From Symbiodinium natans (Eukaryota > Sar > Dinophyceae > Suessiales > Symbiodiniaceae): a stretch of DNA of 64,000 nt. The notes below the pieces were generated by a model that was not told the DNA's origin, ran no database searches, and saw only the letters and a program-made list of their open reading frames with translations. Every line of letters starts with the position of its first letter. The first letter of the stretch is position 1. A program made the translations under genes and the position numbers. Positions 58,641-64,000 of this stretch are shown here, one piece after another. The DNA lies in the NCBI GenBank assembly GCA_905221605.1, contig CAJNDS010000510.1, positions 17,501-81,500 on the forward strand, written 5' to 3'.

Positions 58641-59244
58641 GGCCCGGCCCGGCCCAGAACGGCTTAAGCTTTTGATTTTCTTGGTTGCTTCGCAGCTTAA
58701 CTCAGCTGAGGCGGGCAGCAGGGCTTGGGTGGCCAGGTTCGCTGTCGTTTGCCTTCGTGAACCTTCACGGTGACCGGACACTTTCGTGAGCTTTCGTGAG
58801 CTTTCGTGCGGGGGGCAAACACTTTCGTGAAGGGCCACTGTGCTTTCGTGAAGCCAAAAAAACTTTCGTGAGCTTTCGTGAACTTTCGTGGGGGTACTTT
58901 CGTGCACTTTCGTGAACGGGACAAAACACTTTCGTGAAGGGCCCCCCGTGCTTTCGTGAGGACAAAAACTTTCGTGAGCTTTCGTGCAGGGGCCGACCAC
59001 TTTCGTGAGGGAGCCAAACACTTTCGTGAGCCAACCGGGCACTTTCGTGAGGCAGCCGGGCGCTTTCGCGAGGCAGCCGGGCACTTTCGTGAGAGCCAAA
59101 ACCACTTTCGTGAAGCAATCCTGAGCCTAAAAAGGCCATCGGGGAAGAAATTTTGGAAGAGTCGAAAACCAATTCAACCAATCCAACGAAAAAAAAATAA
59201 ATCATGATTTCTGGGCCGGGCCGGGCCGGGCCGGGCCGGGCCGG
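58641..59244. mobile_element. ~600-bp element with GC-rich inverted ends
   Basis: GGCCCGGCCCGGCCCAGAA at 58,641-58,659 is the exact complement of TTCTGGGCCGGGCCGGGCC at 59,209-59,227, and the right end is extended by more CCGGG units to 59,244. The interior is mostly the CTTTCGTGA minisatellite. No transposase. A target duplication was not identified. Confidence 0.6.
58766..59112. repeat. CTTTCGTGA minisatellite
   Basis: More than 20 copies of (A/G)CTTTCGTGA(G/A), mostly alternating with 10 to 20 bp variable spacers. The minus strand reads as repeated HES/FTK peptides purely because of the periodicity. Confidence 0.9.
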
Positions 59245-59255
59245 TGGGGCGGCTT

Positions 59256-59312
59256 CAGCGTTTCAGCGTTTCAGCATTTCAGCGTTTCAGCGTTTCAGTG
59301 TTTCAGTGTGCA
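59256..59312. repeat. 8-bp tandem repeat AGCGTTTC
   Basis: Six to seven units of AGCGTTTC with AGCATTTC and AGTGTTTC variants. Confidence 0.9.
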
Positions 59313-59387
59313 CAGCTAAAGGCAACAGGTTGCGATCAAAGACAGCTATCCACGCAGCTGTTTTTTTTTACGAACACGCAAATCACA

Positions 59388-59570
59388 TCAATCACATCAC
59401 ATCACATCACATCACATCACATCACATCACATCACATCACATCACATCACATCACATCACATCACATCACATCACATCACATCACATCACATCACACATC
59501 ATCACATCAATCATCACATCAATCATCAATCATGACACATCACATCACATCATCACATCACCAAATCAAA
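59388..59570. repeat. (ATCAC)n pentanucleotide array
   Basis: About 22 perfect ATCAC units to 59,494, followed by interrupted copies to 59,570. Confidence 0.97.
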
Positions 59571-60079
59571 AATCAGTCATCAGCCAGTTTGAGTCTGATT
59601 GAGTTTTGAGTCTCTCCGGACTTCAAACGGACTTGGACTTCGAGCGAGCCTCCCCACATTCGACTTTCGACTTCAAGCAACTCCAAATTTTAATTTCAAA
59701 CTTTAAAATTTCAAGTTCAGATTTTCGAATTTCGGTTTCCGCCGGCTGCCATTCATGTTTTACCATATCAACGAACCCACCAGTAAATTTTACCACATAG
59801 AAGTAGGCAACCTGCCCACCTCGAGGTCGAGGGGGCAGAGGAAAGGAAGATTGGCCGTTTTACCGATGACAGAGCTGGAACATCCAGGCAGCCCAGAGCA
59901 GTCCGTGGCAGATGGCCAGTGGAGCAACCACGAAAGAAAGGCCCCCCGTCACCATAGGCACACTGCAGGGCCGACACAGAAGGGTGTTCACAGGTGCAGG
60001 CACAGGCAGTGAGCACACAGAAGAAAGGCACGATTCAAGCCGTGGCTCCCAGTCCGGACGCCGAGAGCGATGGCCATCT

Positions 60080-60400
60080 GAGGTGGTATGGAAACGCGTA
60101 CGGCTGGGCATGACCTGCATTGGAGGCAGCTCTTGCTCATCGACTCCCCACTCAGGGATGCCGTCCGGAATAAGGATACCTCTGTATCTTGTCATTGAGG
60201 TTTGGGCCGCGAGCCACATCACCCGGACAGCTTCCTGGATTTGCCGGTACTGCACAACACCTTCGTCCTTATACCGAAAGGGGAAGGAGGTAACTGCCGC
60301 ACGTAGAGCCGAAGGATCAGGGTTCTTGGAGGTGCCATGGCAGTACATCTTGAACCAGAAGCTGTTGAGTCGCTGCTTGGTTGGATGTCCAGCTCGCATG
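60080..60400 (-). CDS. Putative exon, unknown protein
   Basis: The minus-strand frame reads LNSFWFKMYCHGTSKNPDPS and AVRVMWLAAQTSMTRYRGIL, which is convincing protein. The exon-like frame just upstream (60,450-60,557; NDWRFSKLRTDLAALREVDV) may precede it. Domains not recognised. Confidence 0.45.
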
Positions 60401-60559
60401 AGCCCCTTAATGGCAGCCCAGTGAGCAGTGGCTGCGTCATACCACGGAAATGGGCTGAGACATCCACTTCTCGCAAAGCTGCAAGGTCAGTTCGCAGCTT
60501 CGAGAAGCGCCAATCATTCACCTGTGCCTCGTTCGTCCTCCGCATCCGACATGTCATCC

Positions 60560-62414
60560 AGGGAGAACCTTCGTTAGTTCGAAAGAGATGCTGACGACCT
60601 CCGGCGAGGCTGCCGCAGTGTTCACTTCCACAGCCGCGCAGCCATTCTGTGAGAAGTGTCAGGCCATTCCAAAGTCATAAACTGACTGAACTTGGGTTTT
60701 TTGCCTGACGGCAAAATGGGGGTGCGAAGCACTCTCTGCTTGGCATCAAATCAGGGGGCCACATGGATTACATGGCCCCATTACCTACGACGAAGCTAAG
60801 TGTCCAGGGTTTATTTTCAGGTTTGAGGGTCGGGTTTTTAGGCTCAAAGGTACTCTGTTTGAACCGACAAACAGACGTCGAAGCCAGTCCATTGCTCCTT
60901 TTGTGTTTTCGCGTGCCCTAAACCCTTCCTGGACCATGAAAGTTTCTGCGTTCTGGTCTAGGGTTGAGGCCTGAGGGTCTAGGGTTCTGGGCTAGAGGCT
61001 ACAGGGTCCCGGGTTTCGGTCTAGGGCGCAGGGTGTAGGCCATTGCTCCTTTTCGTGTTATCAGCTTTTGCGGCGAAGACGGAGGAGATGCTGCCCTGCG
61101 TGCGACGGTTTTTCCGTGTTCTGAGTGTCTTGAAGCGCTCTAAACCTCAATCACTGAGTGACTTAATTGCAGTATTTTGATGTTTTTTTTGTTTTCGACT
61201 TCGTGTACAGGCTTTTCCAATATCATTTGGGTCTTGTGAGTTTTTTGAAGTGCTCCGAAACCCTAATCACTCAGTGACTCGATTTCCGTACTTTGATGTT
61301 GATGTTTTTTTTGGTTCGACTTGTTTGTGTATAAGCTTTCCAATATTATTCTTGCCATCTTGGTGTTTAGAGCATTTTGAAGCGCTTCTTTTCCCAATCA
61401 CTCAATGACCTGTAATGATCTGATTTGCGTATTTTGATGTTGATGCTGCTCTGTCCCGACTTGTTCGTGCGTGACCTTTTCCAATATTATGCTTGCGATT
61501 CTGGTGTTTTTGAGCGTTTTGAAGCGCCTCTAAACAGAGTAACCTGATTCTAGTATTTCGATTTTGATGCTTGGGCTGGAAGGACATGTAGGGCTTAGCA
61601 AAACTTGCTTAGTGCCTGCAGGGCTCGGCGACTACGTCCGTCTGCTATAGGTGCAGGGGCCCCCTCTATCGCGTCACCACGGGATCTTGCGTGGGGAGCT
61701 GGCTCTTCGGCACAAGGCCCTGGCCTGGGAGTGTCTGCACGGTTTCAGGGCTGTCGCACGGTTGATGCAAGGTTTCGGAGCCTTCAGGGCAGCTTCGGCA
61801 GGCTAATGGAAACTTGGGGGGTTTCGGGGGTCTTGGCGTTTCAGGGCCTCGCTCCGTGGATACCTCTTCTGGAAGGTAGGGTAGAAGGTGATCCATGAGT
61901 GCTGGAGTTGGGGTTCCGGAGAGCTCAGGGGCCACGGCTCGCCCAACCCTTGAAAGGTCTACAGGAGAATCGGCGCATGTGGATTTGCTCTGGATGAGCA
62001 GCAGTTCCACTGGCTCCCGATTTTCCCTGGGTTGGGTTGGCGGGACAAAAAGTTTTCTCAGCGAGAGTGCTCAACCTTGAGAGCCCAAGGAAACATGGAA
62101 CATGATGCTGCTCAGCAAATACATGTATGGACATGCGCGTGAAACGTGTAAAAACAATCAAAGAGAAGAGTTGCTCAGCAACAAGGTAAAATTTCACTGT
62201 AAAAGTTCGCATGGTGAAAAACAATCTTCGCCCAAAACATTTCAACCAAGCAGGGGGAGGGGGACGAAGGAAACTCAGAAAGAGCATCGTGAAAAACCGT
62301 GCACCGCACTACAACAACTTTTAGTAGAGAGGCCTGTCAGCAAGCTGAAATGCTTCCTCCAAAACAAAAACGTGAGACATCTTGAGACTGTGCCCCGGAA
62401 CAGCAAACTTTTTT
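60560..62414. other. Non-coding region before the final gene
   Basis: Contains a small TCTAGGGTT-type patch at 60,957-61,030 and the tandem repeat at 61,130-61,570. 61,600-62,300 is unique with no supported exon. Confidence 0.5.
61130..61570. repeat. ~130-bp tandem repeat, about 3.5 copies
   Basis: Each unit has GCGCTCTAAACC, AATCACTCAGTGAC, TATTTTGATGTTGATG, TCGACTTGTTCGTG and TTTTCCAATATTAT in order, ending TTTTTGAAG. Copies start near 61,133, 61,252, 61,383 and 61,524, with increasing divergence. Confidence 0.8.
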
Positions 62415-63803
62415 CTACGTTGTTTCCGTCTGGATGCTAGGCCTTTGCCTTTTTCTGGACAGCATCCAGGTCTTGCGCTTCCAGACAGGCTTCTGCCTTC
62501 CCCGTCGCCCGTGGCTTCCAAGCGATCCCGATAGCCAGGACTGGAGCAGCTGCAGGCACTTACAAGCGTTGGCTTGGAGGATACCGACATCCACGGCCAG
62601 CTGCCAGGGCACAACCACACCATCATCGAGTCTAGTAAACTCCACCCTTCCTGGCCAAAGCCGCTCCAGTGACGCCTTCCAATGCCGGACCTCTTCTGCC
62701 AGCCACTGCTGGGCATCAGAAGGCACCGGCAGGCCACGCGACATCCGTCGCAAGTGCAGGAACGCCTGGCTGTTCGAGCCAATCGTGGCCAGGTCTGTGG
62801 GTACGCTGCTCTGAGACCACGCGAGCTTGCCCACTCCGCGATCTGCAGCTTGGAGATATTGAAAAACATGCCCTAGGGCTAGGTCACTAAAATGTGGCAC
62901 GCCAGCCATGTGCGAAAACGCCTCCTCTATGCAGGAGGCGTGGCTCATTTTCCACACGGCGTGAGTCCTCTTGTCCAGCCAGTATGGGAACAAGATGGTG
63001 TCCACGATCGTTCCCAGACTCAGCAGGCTTGTGGATCGTGTGGAAGGGTCGCCTAGCCGAGCATTGCCGAACTCAAGCGCCCAGCCGTATAGTTTTGGCA
63101 GCGCATCCTGGGTGGAAAGGCGCGTGTCCGGACTCTTGGCCAAGGCCTGCGCGAGAGTCAGTGAGCGGCCGGCCAGGGTGACCACAAAGCACAGCAGCAG
63201 GTCCTCAACCGGGATACCAAGCCCCGCCGCGGCGGTCCAGTACTCCCGTATGGCCTCGGCCAAGGGATCCTGTCGGAAAGGGTTCTGATCCTTGGTAACC
63301 GTGTGGAGGTGCAGGGACTCCAGCACGACTGCAGCGGTCAAGTACGTCCCAGGCGTCGTTTGGAAGACGGGGTTTGCAGTGCTGAGGATAGCGTCATACA
63401 ACTCCAGCGTCAGGAGCGAATCATGGGCCAGGCTTGTCAGGCGACCACGGCCATCGCCAGCTCGCCAGAGCATGTAAACCACAAGGAGGACGTCGAGGAG
63501 CAAGGCCTGCGCTGGCATGTCAAGGTGCCGCAACAGGAGATCCAGACTAGACAGCACTTGCGAGAAATCTTGCGTCTGGCGGACGGAGAGGAACTTCATG
63601 CTGAAGAGGTCCCCAAGGCTGCGCTCGGCTCGGGAGCCAAAAGAGCGCGATGTGGGCCTGGCACCTTTCTGCAGCAGCGACAGCGCTGATAGCTTCTTTG
63701 AGGGCATGGCAGCGCGGCTTGAGACAACGGGGGAGTCCGTAAAACCCTTCTTTGCGTTCCTGGCAAGTTTGTCGGCTTCGGCGAACTGCATGTCCAGGGT
63801 CAA
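62415..63803 (-). CDS. Intronless gene for a 462-residue helical protein
   Basis: A single minus-strand frame from ATG at 63,803 to a stop at 62,415, with no intron or repeat inside. The N-terminal 75 residues are basic and low in structure (SKKLSALSLLQKGARPTSRS). Residues 85-270 are Leu/Ala-rich helices, including LLLRHLDMPAQALLLDVLLV and an amphipathic VVTLAGRSLTLAQAL. The C-terminus is basic (RRGRQKPVWKRKTWMLSRKR), suggesting nucleic-acid or nuclear targeting (inference). No signal peptide and no domain I recognise. Opposite-strand frames are shadows. Possibly HEAT- or TPR-like helical packing. Confidence 0.7.
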   Translation of the reverse strand: MTLDMQFAEADKLARNAKKGFTDSPVVSSRAAMPSKKLSALSLLQKGARPTSRSFGSRAERSLGDLFSMKFLSVRQTQDFSQVLSSLDLLLRHLDMPAQALLLDVLLVVYMLWRAGDGRGRLTSLAHDSLLTLELYDAILSTANPVFQTTPGTYLTAAVVLESLHLHTVTKDQNPFRQDPLAEAIREYWTAAAGLGIPVEDLLLCFVVTLAGRSLTLAQALAKSPDTRLSTQDALPKLYGWALEFGNARLGDPSTRSTSLLSLGTIVDTILFPYWLDKRTHAVWKMSHASCIEEAFSHMAGVPHFSDLALGHVFQYLQAADRGVGKLAWSQSSVPTDLATIGSNSQAFLHLRRMSRGLPVPSDAQQWLAEEVRHWKASLERLWPGRVEFTRLDDGVVVPWQLAVDVGILQANACKCLQLLQSWLSGSLGSHGRRGRQKPVWKRKTWMLSRKRQRPSIQTETT

Positions 63804-64000
63804 GGGTCAACATGGTACAATATGAGTAATAATTTTGGAATGCCTTGTTTAGAAACAGAATCGCTCTGAACAAACTTGCCTGAAAAACAAACTCAAAAAA
63901 AAACGTTAATTGATTTTTGTTCAATTTTTCCTTGTGTGAGAAACATTGTCAACGAAATGAACAAGATGATCCATACTAACTTTTTGAAACTGAGCCAACC

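Noticed and set aside
58608-59205. 146-165 codon minus-strand frames with HES/FTK repeats
   Set aside because: Created by the CTTTCGTGA minisatellite. No flanking coding signal.
62434-63689. Plus-strand frames of 95-128 codons opposite the 462-residue gene
   Set aside because: Shadows of the longer minus-strand frame.

Overview
The window is eukaryotic nuclear DNA. It has spliced genes, long introns, microsatellites, inverted-repeat mobile elements and very abundant TTTAGGG-type telomere-like repeats. The best guess is a dinoflagellate or related alveolate, held with moderate confidence. Supporting signs are TTTAGGG repeats, GC-rich exons, introns with GC as well as GT donors, acceptors usually followed by G (AG|G), an intronless gene in a near-identical tandem array, and same-strand genes over long distances. 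No spliced-leader relic, rRNA, tRNA or CRISPR was seen.

Layout. 1-21 kb is an archipelago of short, mostly minus-strand exon-like islands separated by blocks of degenerate TTTAGGG/CCCTAAA. Many islands have the look of a secreted or extracellular protein (Cys-rich, N-glycosylation sites, LCWC motifs). Two signal-peptide start exons are visible, at 4,593 and 19,594. 21.9-30.7 kb holds the best gene of the window, a minus-strand, at least ten-exon poly(ADP-ribose) polymerase with GRF-type zinc fingers on both sides of an intact H-Y-E catalytic domain. Its 5.2-kb intron carries a spliceable-looking ~110-bp array, a fold-back element and an AT-rich palindromic array. 31.5-36 kb has further minus-strand exons, a large codon-period microsatellite and a (CA)n tract. 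38.7-48.2 kb is a 4.4-kb tandem duplication, two full copies plus a truncated third, of an intronless gene for a 537-residue coiled-coil protein. 48-53 kb is mostly non-coding, with a ZZ zinc-finger exon and a possible copia-like remnant. 53.5-55.9 kb has a compact plus-strand set of tiled, overlapping ORFs of unknown origin. 56-61.6 kb is repeat-rich (minisatellites, an inverted-repeat element, an ATCAC array). 62.4-63.8 kb encodes an intronless 462-residue protein on the minus strand.

The most interesting signal is that the telomere-like blocks behave as introns. In the GRF-PARP gene two of them sit exactly between coding exons, are flanked by direct duplications of exon sequence (33 bp and 9 bp), and can be removed with reading frame restored. 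The TTTAGGG unit itself contains a GT donor (G|GTTTAG) and an AG acceptor (TTTAG|), and several exons abut it directly. This suggests intron gain by insertion of telomere-like DNA at staggered breaks. Exon boundaries were worked out by hand from frame, splice dinucleotides and family motifs, without transcripts or database searches.
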